Shown in pieces: positions 1 to 10,757 of a stretch of DNA of 64,000 bases. The position numbers and the translations under genes are program-made. The notes below the pieces were generated by a model. It searched no databases. It saw only the letters and a program-made list of their open reading frames with translations, and was not told the origin of the DNA. The DNA is taken from assembly GCA_013368315.1 (NCBI GenBank), contig JAACJM010000319.1:18844-82843 (forward strand). Direction: 5' to 3'. How positions within the stretch are numbered: position 1 is the stretch's first letter; the number at the start of each line of letters is the position of its first letter. Source of the DNA: Tetrapyrgos nigripes. Its lineage: Eukaryota > Basidiomycota > Agaricomycetes > Agaricales > Campanellaceae.

Positions 1-1692
1 GTCAAGAAGGGTGATACGTTGGTGGCAAGGCACAAGACGTCATCAAAGACTTTTTCAAGCAGGAGAGCTATGCCAGTGACCTGACTGCTAGACAAGATTA
101 TGCATGTTGGGCTCTGCAAGCTAACGGCCCTCTTTTGTTTGGCCAACCTGGAGCAGCAGGAACAAAGGATATACATGTCAAATGTGCTCAACAATTTGGT
201 GGTGCTGGGGCAAGGAGCAAGGAGCAAGGAGCAAAGAGTGAGGCCTAGTGAGGACAAGGAAATGTGGGCCATTGCTGACACATGGCATAGATATGAGGCC
301 TATTGAAGCAACAACTGTCAACTGTGAATCTGTGATGCTGAGCTCTGAGTTTGAATTCCAGCCAAATGGCGAAAGCACTGCAACAATACAGGAATTGCCA
401 AAACGCGGATCAGAGTGAAAAAGATAACTGAACAGGTGGACCATTTGTGGTGGGTTTGTAAGAACAAGTCCCTTAAAAGGACCTCGTAACTCTCGATGAC
501 AGTCTAAACAGAGGCCCCAGTTGTAAGTATCTTGTATTTTCTTTTGCTTTCTTTGAGTCTGCTCCATCTTGATCTACAGTACTTAATTAGACTTGTCCCC
601 AGTTGCTGCACTGTCTGCAGAACATTATTTGATGAAAAGTCAAGTTCGCAGGGTCTTTGGCACAGATGCTGAAGTTTCTCACCGAATTTTCTGACTTAGA
701 CAAATGCAAGACAAATGTGAAGAGGCTCAGAAAATTATTTTCTCGTATCACTTACTTAGAGTATGCCCTAAATGCAGAATTTCACACTGAAAACACATAT
801 GAAATTGCTCTGTTTAAGTGTTGAGTGTGGCTAGAGATATGAGCGAAATGTTACCATGGAATTTACTAACAGAAACTAAGGCTATGCTCTGATTCAGCCC
901 CATCTATGGTACTTGCCCTTCATTAACCCTGGTGGAAGACTGCAAAAAGGCTAGCATTTACTTAAGACCTTGCAGCTTCAGTTTCCTCACCAAATTTGTG
1001 GGTTGCCAGCAATAGGGAAGAGGCAGGTCAAGTACGAGCAAAGTACGAGTGTCTTGTCACTTTGTCCAAGAGCACATTTTTGCCAGCTCATTCTTGGTAA
1101 ACAAGTAGAGAGGAGATACATAAGAGTGAGAAAAGGTTTTATGATGTCTTGAGTATCTTTCCTGGGCTCAGAGATATCTCAATGGCTCATAAGAGTTCTA
1201 TTGAAGTACTGAATACAAGAACCACATGTAACTCAGGCAGTTGGCTGAATTTCAAGAAAATGAAGCCATAGCCTTACTCAGGGAGAGATTCTGCATAAGA
1301 ATGACCATACGAAGAGGAAGTAAATTTTTTTTTTCTGAGCTCAGGTTTCAAATGATGGAGTCAAAAAATTCCATGTGAAATTTACAGTGTCTCCACCAAA
1401 CACCCTGCAAATTATTTCAGTCGGGTCTCTGACCCATGTCTTTGATCAACTGTCATCAAAGTCAACTCCGGGCCAGACAATCTGGTTGGGTATGAATCTA
1501 GTACTTACTGTGTAATTGGTGCCTCAGGCATCCCTTTCTCTTTCTTTCTTTCTTTTCACTTCTCCAACATTCTGACAAATCTTCCCTGCTATCCTAGACA
1601 TTTCTAATGACTCACTGATACACTGTACAAAATTCACATATAGAAACACTATTTGACAGTTAGAAAGCTGGTTCACCACTTCAATTGGTATA

Positions 1693-1980
1693 GAAAGGAC
1701 TAAAGTGAGTCCCGAACTGCTAGTTAAAGCACTAGTGGACTAAGTGTACGTGCCAGTACAATAAAGCTAAGTACTTATGAATAGGACATGCTTATTCTAA
1801 GTCCTATGGTTGATGTGTACAGTGCTTCAGTTATAGTAGCAGATCCACCCAATATACTATACAACTATACAAAGATCTATAAAGACTTTGTAGGAATTCC
1901 TACTATAATGTGCTTAGTACCACCAGTGCGACTCAAGGGAAAGTGAAGCCCCTATTCCACTGCAATCATCTCAGCCTAGC
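1693..1980 (+). repeat. Dispersed repeat A, copy 1
   Basis: This block aligns by eye with 33490-33780 in the same orientation. Shared anchors, in the same order, include 'gaactgctagttaa', 'gtacaataa', 'tcattctaag'-like and 'tagcagacccacc'-like strings, with similar spacing. Similarity fades beyond about 1980. The second copy lies inside a sequence interrupting a Gypsy gag-protease region, so the family is probably mobile, perhaps part of a long LTR. That assignment is inference: no coding part or ends were identified. Confidence 0.6.
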
Positions 1981-2577
1981 CTATGTGTTGGCTGTCACCC
2001 TGTCAGCCCTCTTTAAACTCCCAGCTAACCATTCCTGTTAATTATGAGAAGATGTTGATGTGTCAATGAATAGAGTGTATGAGTTGTCTATGTCCAGAGG
2101 ATTTATGATGTGAAGTCCTAGAAATGGTTGTTGTAGCAGGTTTAGCCACCATTTCAAATCTTCCTGGACTGATTTAGATGACTCATGTCAGAGAGATGTG
2201 GATGCACAGTTGGGGAAACCAGAAACAAAATGATGGAGGGAAGCAAGATAGGCCTTGCCTTGTGGAGCTACCAGAGTGACATGTTGAAGAGTGCTGACTA
2301 ACAATTCAGCTTCTTCCTCTGAGTGGTTGTTGAGCTTGAGCCAGTTTTTGATCTTGGGGTATTTTTCTTTTCCAGACAATGTCCCAGAAGAAAGTGATAT
2401 AGAGAACAAACTTTGCAATGGCCCAGGACCAGCTGAGATATTCTGCAATGCTCCATATGAGGTCTTTGTTGTAGGAATAGGTGTGGCTATCATCTAGATT
2501 AGTTTTCTTCATTATTCTGCAAAAGGGAGAAAATATTAGCTGTGTGATCAGATCTTTATGAGCTTGACTAACTTTGT

Positions 2578-2599
2578 CCTTAGAGAATATTCTCTAAGG
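2578..2599. repeat. 22-bp perfect palindrome
   Basis: The sequence beginning CCTTAGAGAA is its own reverse complement over 22 bp. A second inverted pair follows within 50 bp (arms containing cttcagcc and ggctgaag). No function is evident. Confidence 0.8.
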
Positions 2600-3633
2600 G
2601 TCCTCTTCAGCCAGCCTGCATTGACTCAACTGAAGGCTGAAGAAGGAAACCTGTAAGTTAAAATGGTATTTGTGATTGTTTGAAATCATAGCAATAGCTC
2701 AAATAATATTATCTAATTCAATGAAAGAGAATATGAGAAGCAATGAGTAATCTAATGTCTAAGAATGAGTTATTTAGGTACTTATTCAAGCTATAATCAA
2801 GCCAGTCTTAAGCTATTGCCAGGTTATCATCAAGCTACCCTCAAGCTACTGCAAGCCACCTCAAGATAAACAATATCTGATTCCATTCACCAAAATCCAC
2901 ATATCAAATTCAATTCTTTAGTTGTACAAATTCATCCAAATTGCTATTCTGAGGGTGGAGATTCCAGCAGACTATGAATTGAATTGTAGTAATGGGGGAC
3001 AGGATATCAAGGTGACAATTACAGCCTATGTTCATGCGCTGAAGAAGAAATTGTTAAAAAGAGACAATATAGGCAGTAGTGTTCAGAAATAACATACAGA
3101 GGCGATGTTGTAATATAATGTTAAGGAATTCCTGTTTCCATTTATTCATTTGGAGCTCATTGCCGTGCCCACCACCCCTCGCGAGCCTGCCTATGGCACT
3201 ACAGAGATTTGCTGCCTGTTGCTGATCTTCAGTCAACATCTTCCAAGCATCACAGAAAGCTGCAGGAAAGGAAGGAGATCCACATCCAGACATAATCCAG
3301 AAAGACTGTTCAGCACATATAAGGAGTGCTATGGGGCAAAAAATCTAATATGAAATTTGTTTGAATCAGGGGGCAAACCCAAACAGACCTGCAAATGATT
3401 CCAATGATTGCTGCTCTATGCAGTGAGTATATTATGAAGAAAAAGACAAACAAATAACATACAAAAGAAGGAGGGTCATTCATGATTTGCTTTGCAATCT
3501 TTGCATTTTCTTGCTATATGAGGCATCAGAATTGCCAAAAGAGAGTAATACAAAAGAAAATATGTTGACCAAATGAAGCAGTTAGATCATATTTTGAGAA
3601 AACCATTGAAGATGACAAGAATAAACTCACAAG

Positions 3634-4714
3634 CTGGACACATTTTCAGGGGAGCCTGGTCAGCAGATGCTGGTCCCATCACACAGAAACACACTCACTC
3701 GCTGGACACATTTTCAGGGGGGCCTGGTCAGCAGATGCTGGTCCCACCACACACAGAGACACACTCACTGGCTGGACATATTTTCAGGGGGGCCTGGTCA
3801 GCAGATGCTGGTCCCACAACACACAGAAGAGACACACTCACTCGCTGGACATATTTTCAGGGGGGCCTGGTCAGCAGATGCTGGTCCCACCACACACAGA
3901 GACACACTCACAACCTGGACACATTTTCAGGGGGGCCTGGTCAGCAGATGCTAGTCCCCTACACAGAGACACACTCACAACCTGGACACATTTTCAGGGG
4001 GGCCTAGTCAGCACATGCTGGTCCCCTACACAGAGACACACTCACTTCCTGGACACATTTTCAGGAGGGCCTGGTCAGCAGATGCTGGGCCCACCACACA
4101 CAGAGACACACTCACTCGCTGGACACATTTTCAGGGGGGCCTAGTCAACAGATGCTGGTCCCACCACACACAGAGACACACTCACAACCTGGACACATTT
4201 TCAGGGGGGCCTGGTCAACCTATGCTAGTCCCACCACACACAGAGATGCACTCACTTCCTGGACACATTTTCAGGGGGGCCTGGTCAGCAAATGCTGGTC
4301 CCAGCACACACAGAGACACACTCACTTCCTGGACACATTTTCAGGAGGGCCTGGTCAGCAGATGCTGGTCCCACCACACACAGAGACACACTCACTTCCT
4401 GGACACATTTTCAGGGGAGCCTGGTCAGCAGATGCTGGTCCCACCACACACAGAGACACACTCACAACCTGGACACATTTTCAGGAGGGCCTGGTCAGCA
4501 GATGCTGGTCCCACCACACACAGAGACACACTCACAACCTGGACACAGTTTCAGGGGGGCCTGGTCATCAGATGCTGGTCCCACCCCACACAGAGACACA
4601 CTTACTCGCTGGACACATTTTCAGGGGGGCCTGGTCAGCAGATGCTGGTCCCACCACACACAGAGACACACTCACAACCTGGACACATTTTCAGGGGGGC
4701 CTGGTCAGCAGATG
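3634..4714. repeat. 70-bp minisatellite, about 16 units
   Basis: A tandem array built on a unit that starts 'ctggacacattttcagg' and continues 'cctggtcagcagatgctgg' and 'cacacagagacacactcac'. Unit starts fall at about 3636, 3704, 3774, 3846, 3916, 3984, 4051, 4121 and then every 70 bp to 4681. Early units vary from 67 to 72 bp and later units are exactly 70 bp. Because 70 is not a multiple of three, any frame cycles through all three phases every 210 bp. Long open frames appear in all three forward phases (for example 4015-4746) because the unit itself lacks stops. I treat these as by-products of the repeat, not genes. Confidence 0.95.
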
Positions 4715-5325
4715 CCACTCTCAGCCAGACACTCACATTCTTGTGAATAATTCCCCAATGAAATTCTCAGTACTCCTAGTCTTGAAAATGAACTTTTGAA
4801 TCTGTCACCTCCTACCATAATACATGTTAAGTCATTATGTTTCCTTTTCTCAGCAAATTAGAAACCTACTGCCTTTCCCTGTGCCACTGTCTATCACTTT
4901 CTAACATTTCAATAAAATTCAACATACATACTAACACAATTCTGTCAGTTGTATCCTCACATCCTGTTCATTACTCACATTCTACTCATTGTTCAGTGTG
5001 GAAATCACTCCTATAAAATTGTTTATCACTTACATAACTCTATTTGTCCAAATCCTTTGTTCACTGCCCTACAGCATTAATGTGAAAAAGGACAAATGAT
5101 GCATCCGCATATTACATACCTCGAATATGTCCTCAAATTATTTCACCCACCTCATACTGCAATGGCAAGCATTAAAGGGATAATATGTCTTGAAATTGAG
5201 CTCACATAAGCATGATGGAACCATCGCAGGCCCAAAAAAGGATCTTCATTCAACCTAAAGTTTTCAATTTTTGTGCTGGATAAATGTAACTTAGACAGAG
5301 GAAAATCACATATGAGAAACACGTA
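4715..5325. other. Intergenic, nothing recognised
   Basis: AT-rich DNA between the minisatellite and the 3' end of the GTPase gene. It presumably includes the 3' untranslated region of that minus-strand gene. No repeat or coding feature was seen. Confidence 0.5.
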
Positions 5326-6329
5326 CTATTTGACTGCATATCTCATGCAAAGTTCCAAATTGTTGTGCTGGATACAAACAAATAGTAACTTCAGGGAAGG
5401 ATCACCAAGTGAATCCGCGGTTTTCTCCATTAGTTCTTTTACCTGTTGCTGATGATGACCATCATCTCGTTGCATATCTATCCACATAATGGTTAATAGT
5501 ATTTCAGAGACAAATTCAACTCCATGCCTTCCAAGCATACATATGCGCTGGGTGGGTAATCACACTCTGCTAGTGGCTTTCGAAATTTATCTTCCAAATT
5601 GGCTGCTGCATCTTGACGGATCTCATCATCTTCTTTCTCTTCATCATACAGTTGCGTAACCAGGTCATCACACTTGGTAAATATAGCAATCACTGGAACT
5701 AGGCAACAGTTCAGAATCGAGACAAATGATAAATGGAAACACAAACCAGGTCCACAGTGCGTCTCCTTGAAAAATCTTTCTTCCAGTTCCAACAAAGGTC
5801 TTTCTGCGTCAGTGACCAGGCAAAACCTACAGCAGCAGTCAATACTAATAATGAAACAAAGCTGGTCAGAAACATACCAAACTGCATGAAGTTGGTCCTC
5901 CACATCAGTTGCCTTTGCGCGTTTCTCAATAAATTGCTGGACATTCTCTAGCTCTTTCACACTACCCTTTTCAAATCCTGGTGAATCGTGGAAGATGAAT
6001 TGTGGGTTACTGGAAAACGCAAATGGCCGGTAGATGTCATGAATTCCACGCTGATAAATAGATTCAGTGCACAAAGACATGAGGAGGATTCCAATAATTT
6101 ACATCTGCAGTAGGCTCTAGCTGTAAAATGTGCGTGAAGGTCAGTTTATAACTTTTACCTTCAGATGACGGGAACACACCAAATTTCTTTTCTCTTCATC
6201 ATAAATGCAAGGCTCTTCTGTCGTATTACAGACTCGCTTCAAGAGCGTCGTCTTGCCAGCATTAGCACGACCAATGACGAGTATACGAAAACGCTGAACC
6301 TCCGAACGTGCTGAAACGTTGCTGTCCAT
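5326..6329 (-). CDS. AIG1/TrmE-like G-domain protein (small GTPase)
   Basis: A multi-exon P-loop GTPase of a type common in Agaricomycetes. Reading the minus strand, exon 1 begins MDSNVSARSEVQRF and carries the P-loop GRANAGKT. An 18-nt exon encodes LEPTAD and joins to RGIHDI. Next comes the G3 motif HDSPGF, then the G4 motif TKCDD. The last exon ends LLFVCIQHNNLELCMRYAVK, the tail I associate with this fungal family. Introns of about 50-60 bp with GT-AG ends link the pieces without stop codons. The last one, near 5536-5480, appears to use a GC-AG donor (GAAG|GCATGG), which is either a tolerated rare donor or early damage. Domain identity is from motifs seen. The cellular role is unknown and probably a membrane or stress-related GTPase switch. 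The upstream DNA carries a 171-bp duplication. Confidence 0.8.
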
Positions 6330-6423
6330 GTCAATGCTTGTATCGATCGAGCTGGAATACAGGACTTATATATGCGCTGTGGCCATAGAATTATCATATT
6401 ACCTGTCAATCAATCCATTCTAT

Positions 6424-6745
6424 GTTCGAAGACCACATGAACCATGCTTCGTGCACTAAACTTTGACGCCACTATCAGCTTCTTGCGACATCATCGGAAG
6501 TATGCGGGTTTGTAGCGCAACAAACGCACGAATCGGATTTTCTTCTCCGAAGAGCACTGGTGATCATGTTCCTAACACGAACACGGATGATTGGGTTCGA
6601 AGACCACATGGCTTTGTGCGTTAAATTTTGACGCCACCATCAGCTTTCTTGCGACATCATCACGGAATTATGTCGGTTTGTAGTGCAACAAACGCACGAA
6701 TCAGATTTTCCTCTCCGAAGAGCACTGATCATCATGACCCAAACA
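6424..6745. repeat. Tandem duplication of about 171 bp upstream of the GTPase gene
   Basis: Block 6424-6570 ('gttcgaagaccacatg' to 'agagcactg') recurs at 6595-6735 with about 85-90% identity by eye, an offset of 171 bp. Shared strings include 'ttgacgcca', 'caacaaacgcacgaatc' and 'ctccgaagagcactg'. It lies 95 bp upstream of the minus-strand GTPase start, where the promoter is expected. Any effect on expression is inference. Confidence 0.8.
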
Positions 6746-8948
6746 TGAGTAACTGGGATCGAGTTCAGAAGACTCGGTCCGGACATAGAAAGAATTTTCC
6801 ACCAATCTGAGTACCCTCACAGCGCAGCCGCAATGTGCGCAACCTCAACCATTCTTCGCAGTGACGTTTGGACTTCTGCGAAAACATACCCACACGTACC
6901 GACTCGGATGTCTGGGATCATTATGATTGTAAGAGGGAAATGGGAGAACTATGAGTCAAAAAGGTGACAATATAGCTATGGACAGGGAAAGAAAGGTCAT
7001 GATCGACACGGAGACTTCGGAGTGGGTTGTGGGCAGTGAAATAGACAAAACAAAAAACTGGGAAAGAGTCTTGGCCTAAATAAATAGTGGCCAGTTGCAA
7101 GGCGAATGGAAATGACATAGAAGGATGGAAAAGAAGAAATTTAGGCTTGAGATTCGTCTAAGGGACTCTCAGAATAAATGCAACGCCAGTAGACAGAATG
7201 TTGCAGAACTTTGGAGGGAGCGAAGGGTGATAATGAGTTATCAGTTGTTTTCCGAATATAAATTTATAGGACAGTCTTCATCGTCAACTCCTTTCTGACC
7301 AGATCCGCAATCTTCTCGTCGGGACGTAAAGTCAACGTTTGGTAAACTATATTCCGAATCAGTCCATGAACTCTCCTGGCATCCGACTTTGTTTTGTACC
7401 TTTGTAACGTATCGTCAATGTCGTCTCTCGTGACTGGTCTTGGGGGGTCCCGGGTCAACATATCAATGAATAGATTGTGTAGTATCAAGGTGAGATCCAC
7501 GATACGTGCTCCGAGACGTAGTCACGGTGCAGTTAAAGAGCCAGACATAACAATTCATGAGGCAATGAGAACATCATCAGTGAATGCGATGCACTCGATG
7601 GAGTAATTCACTTTTTGCAGAGCGTTGATCTGTTGGGCAGCAGTTCATAGGACTAATAGGTCTCCTTCTACGTCATGTAGACATTTTCGAGTGACCCGGG
7701 TCAGTATAGGAAGCATCTTCAAGCGGCCTACAATGAAACTTAGTATGATATTCAGAATGATAGGTAAGAGGTATTATACGAACCGCGTCACTATACGGTT
7801 TTGGTTCGGACAAATTTTTGCGTCAGGCATGTCCACCTATTCAGGGGGGCCCTATTGATAACCCCACAATCAAAAATTGAAAATGAACCTTGGCCTTCCC
7901 GCGCGCAGTACTTCGATAACAACGAAATCATAGTTGGTGGAAGAGAGGTCGCAGCGTAGGAGGGAATAGAGGCGAAGGGAGAGTCGTTGCGTCAGCGCTT
8001 TGTCAGCCAAGTCGAACCGAAAAAATTGAAGCGCTTGGGCGCTAAATAAAAGGGTAACTCCATTGCAAAGTCATTCCAGGCCTCATCTGCGTTCATCATC
8101 TCCTGTCAAACCCGCTTGGCAGCCTTTTTCTCAGTCTTAAGCTTCTTCTGTGCGTTCTACGTCTCCTTGTTCACTCATTCCATGGGTTCTTGGTCCCATG
8201 CGCGACTCATGTTTACCATGCTGAGGCTATTCATGTGATAGACATCACCGTACAACCTTAATTTGTTCTCGTTCAACTTGTTTTATACAACTCAGTCACA
8301 AACGCAGACGAAACATAAAGAAAGGAAACTTTGGTGGTATGTTTCAATAACTTTCGTTTTTCGGGTCTTTGGCGCCAAGCCTCAACAGTTTGCCATTCTA
8401 ACCGCTATCCTCGGACGTACTGGTTTATCTGTTCCAAACTTATCCTACCCTCCATCGAATGGTCATCGCACAGGTGGTCATCTATCTGTCATCGTTGACA
8501 GCTGCAAGGCAGCTTCAGATTGCTCATCGATTTTTGATAACCACGGAGCTATTGATAGGTCCATCGATACCCCACTGTCGAGCACCTGTAACCATTAGAC
8601 AATTGCCTGCTGGATTCGAGTCTCGCTTTTATCCTCTCAAGCGGCCATGGCTGGCACCAATCCTCCCGAGCGCTACCTTCGAAAGTAGAAGAAACTCCCA
8701 CTGGTATTACTCGGATTTATCCTCTGATCTATTTAAACTCACTACTTCATCAGATTTCGAATCCTTCTAGTTGGCAATGTCGGATGTGTCTTTCCGAATT
8801 TGGACTCATTTAGATTAGGATTGGAAAGTCTTCTCTCTTCTCTTCTTAGCAGCATATTCAGCATCAGAATCAAAGTGGGTTCATATCCGCCGAGCTATGT
8901 GATGATCTCTTACAAAGAGAACATTGACAGGACACCGACATTGCGCTA
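6746..8948. other. Gene-poor DNA with traces of decayed minus-strand coding
   Basis: No complete gene is visible. On the minus strand, 7264-7500 gives a 78-codon frame containing TRDDIDDTLQRYKTKSDARR. The same phase can be followed upstream to about 7740 only across three stop codons. A second relic at about 8240-8030 (minus) contains a lysine-rich stretch and 'EMMNADEAWNDFAMEL', again with TGA and TAG interruptions. I do not recognise either family. They are best read as old pseudogene debris. Confidence 0.4.
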
Positions 8949-9056
8949 ATATGCTGTGCTATCGTGGAAAGTATTATTTCCGACTTAAAACGCCATTTCC
9001 GAACGCAAAAGCGTGACATGTGACACCCGAATTGACATCTAACTCCCGAATTCAGA
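8949..9056 (+). repeat. Dispersed repeat B, copy 1 (transposon terminus-like)
   Basis: The block 'tatgctgtgctatcgtgg' to 'cccgaattcagag' matches the reverse complement of 28166-28273 over about 108 bp with few mismatches. Downstream of both copies, reading inward, lie short repeats with the core CCGAATTC/CTGAATTC. A conserved end followed by subterminal repeats is typical of a DNA transposon terminus. No transposase was found between the copies, so the assignment is inference. Confidence 0.65.
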
Positions 9057-9914
9057 GTGTTGAGTCCCGAATTCACACGAGCAAATACCCTTGAAGTTTG
9101 AGGATGGAATATGAAACCAGTCCTCGGACAAAATGCGAATTAACAATTGCCGTAGCGTATGTTAAATTGCGTGAAAGTGGTCTTCGCGGCGAACGCGAAT
9201 TTTGCCGAGTATCAGTAATTCTGCGCACTAATTGTGAAAGTGGTGCACGAAAGTCAGTGCTTGAAGCCAATCAAAGTTCAGGTCCTTTCGATCAGGTGTA
9301 AGGTTTGCATAGCTTTAATGAGAGAGTGAGGCGGTTGTCATTCGTATCTTCGTTGTCACCAATGACTATTGGGTTCAAAAGTGATTCTAGGTGTAGAGAA
9401 TGAATTCCGAATTACATGCCACGTAGTGTTGGTCTAGATTGAGATAATGATGAATTGGCATCGTCCTAATTGATAAGTGGCAGCGTGCAAAAACTGGGTG
9501 CCAATTGATAATTGACGCGAACAGTCTGAGAAACTGGGCTCTCGCTATGGGAATATCAGCTCAATCAAAGCTCCGAGTCAATGAGGAGGACTCGGGTTTG
9601 GAAGTTGGCCCGCGTCAAAGGCCCGGAATCCCGGACTGGGCACTTCACCGGATGCCACGCAACAACCTTGACCCAAATCCGAACCATACACCGTCGTCGT
9701 CTCCGCACCGCTCTACCACAACTCCGACTCATCAGCTACTTGTTGAAGCTTTTGTTTCCAATCCGCTGTTTGATTTGCGCTAACACCACCACGAGCCCAA
9801 CTCTCTACAACTCCCCATCGCATCTCGAGTCCTTTTTCCATCATGATTTCGCACTCACCTGTCCTGGGGGCGGTCCTGTCCGTCGATCCTAATCCTTCAA
9901 TCCTAATCCTTCAG
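9057..9914. other. No gene recognised
   Basis: The stretch contains degenerate CCGAATT-type repeats near 9040-9075 and some locally GC-richer DNA (9580-9890) with overlapping short frames. None of these carries a motif that I can name, and none continues convincingly into the P450 fragment that follows. Confidence 0.4.
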
Positions 9915-10358
9915 GGAGGTATCGTTCTCAACGGATACTACATCCCCGAAGGTACGGTCACATTATCACGCAAGCTTTAGTATCGCTCGTCAATGTCCGG
10001 ACTTCCTCCCGATTCTGACACCTACATAGTATGTTTCTTCTATGCCTTTTTCACATTGTACCAAACTCATGTCTTCTCGATGCGGAGCAGTTACCCGGAC
10101 CGTTGGTTGATCCTTGACAATGGCTACAAAGAGCGTCGAAGCCTGTTTGTCCCATTTGTTGTTGGTACTCGTCGCTGCCTGGGTGGAAAGTGAGTATCTT
10201 TGTGTGCCACTTGATGGTTTGGCCTTGTGACACATTACTGACTCACTATTTTTAGCATGGCTATCTACCAAATATGCCTGATCATTGCTGGCATCATCAG
10301 GATTCAGCTTGCTCTAGAGACTAAACCGTTCGAAGCCGATGGGTTCCAGTCCGAATGA
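9915..10358 (+). pseudogene. Cytochrome P450, C-terminal fragment
   Basis: The translated pieces are GGIVLNGYYIPEGTVTLS, then LPPDSDTYI, then RSSYPDRWLILDNG leading to the haem-binding loop FVPFVVGTRRCLGG with the invariant cysteine thiolate ligand, then NMAIYQICLIIAGIIRIQLA up to a TGA. This is the conserved end of a fungal P450 (ER-anchored, haem-thiolate monooxygenase). A 66-bp intron at 10190-10255 (gtgagt to tttttag) splits the loop exactly after CLGG, giving a clean joint. A TAG follows LSRKL at about 9980, and no helix K (ExxR) or upstream P450 sequence is found. It is therefore an orphan 3' fragment rather than a working gene. Subfamily cannot be assigned. The motif leaves little doubt about family. 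Confidence 0.85.
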
Positions 10359-10757
10359 CTGTACCGTCCCCGTATCTTGCATAGTTTACAACGTCTGCCC
10401 CCGTATCTTGCATCCTTCAACCTGGCTCAATCATATCCGTGGTCCAGAAGGAGCATAATCCTGATCACTTACATCCGCTGTAGGCGCCCTGTGAGGTTTT
10501 CGCGAGTACCACGCCAAGATTACTGTGCCAGGTCACCGACGCGATTACTTGTGCTTCATTACCTATATTGTATGTATATTATGATCAATAAATTCTCCAC
10601 ATGCTACAGACGTCCTCTCCATCCCATTCGATTCGCTCAAGGTGGAACATAGTTCCTTCAGTTTCCTCTATCACTCGGGGTATTGAAAACCAGCAAATAA
10701 ATCTGAATCACAGATTGCCACATTTTGAGTTATATACAAGGAAACCAAATGCGCGTC

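Larger units (their letters stand above)
1..3630. other. Gene-poor stretch, no supported gene
   Basis: No reading frame here has recognisable domains, plausible exon structure or codon signal. The short open frames on both strands overlap one another and look like chance. The stretch holds one copy of a dispersed repeat (about 1693-1980), a perfect palindrome (2578-2599) and an inverted pair of 9-bp arms just after it (cttcagcc-type arms near 2602 and 2633). Confidence 0.6.

Noticed and set aside
4015..4746. Long open frames of 144-243 codons across the minisatellite
   Set aside because: They exist in all three phases because the 70-bp unit has no stops. Nothing outside the array supports a gene.
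6592..6602. tRNA B-box-like string gttcgaag
   Set aside because: No A box, acceptor stem or anticodon arm can be drawn around it, and it is part of the 171-bp duplication.
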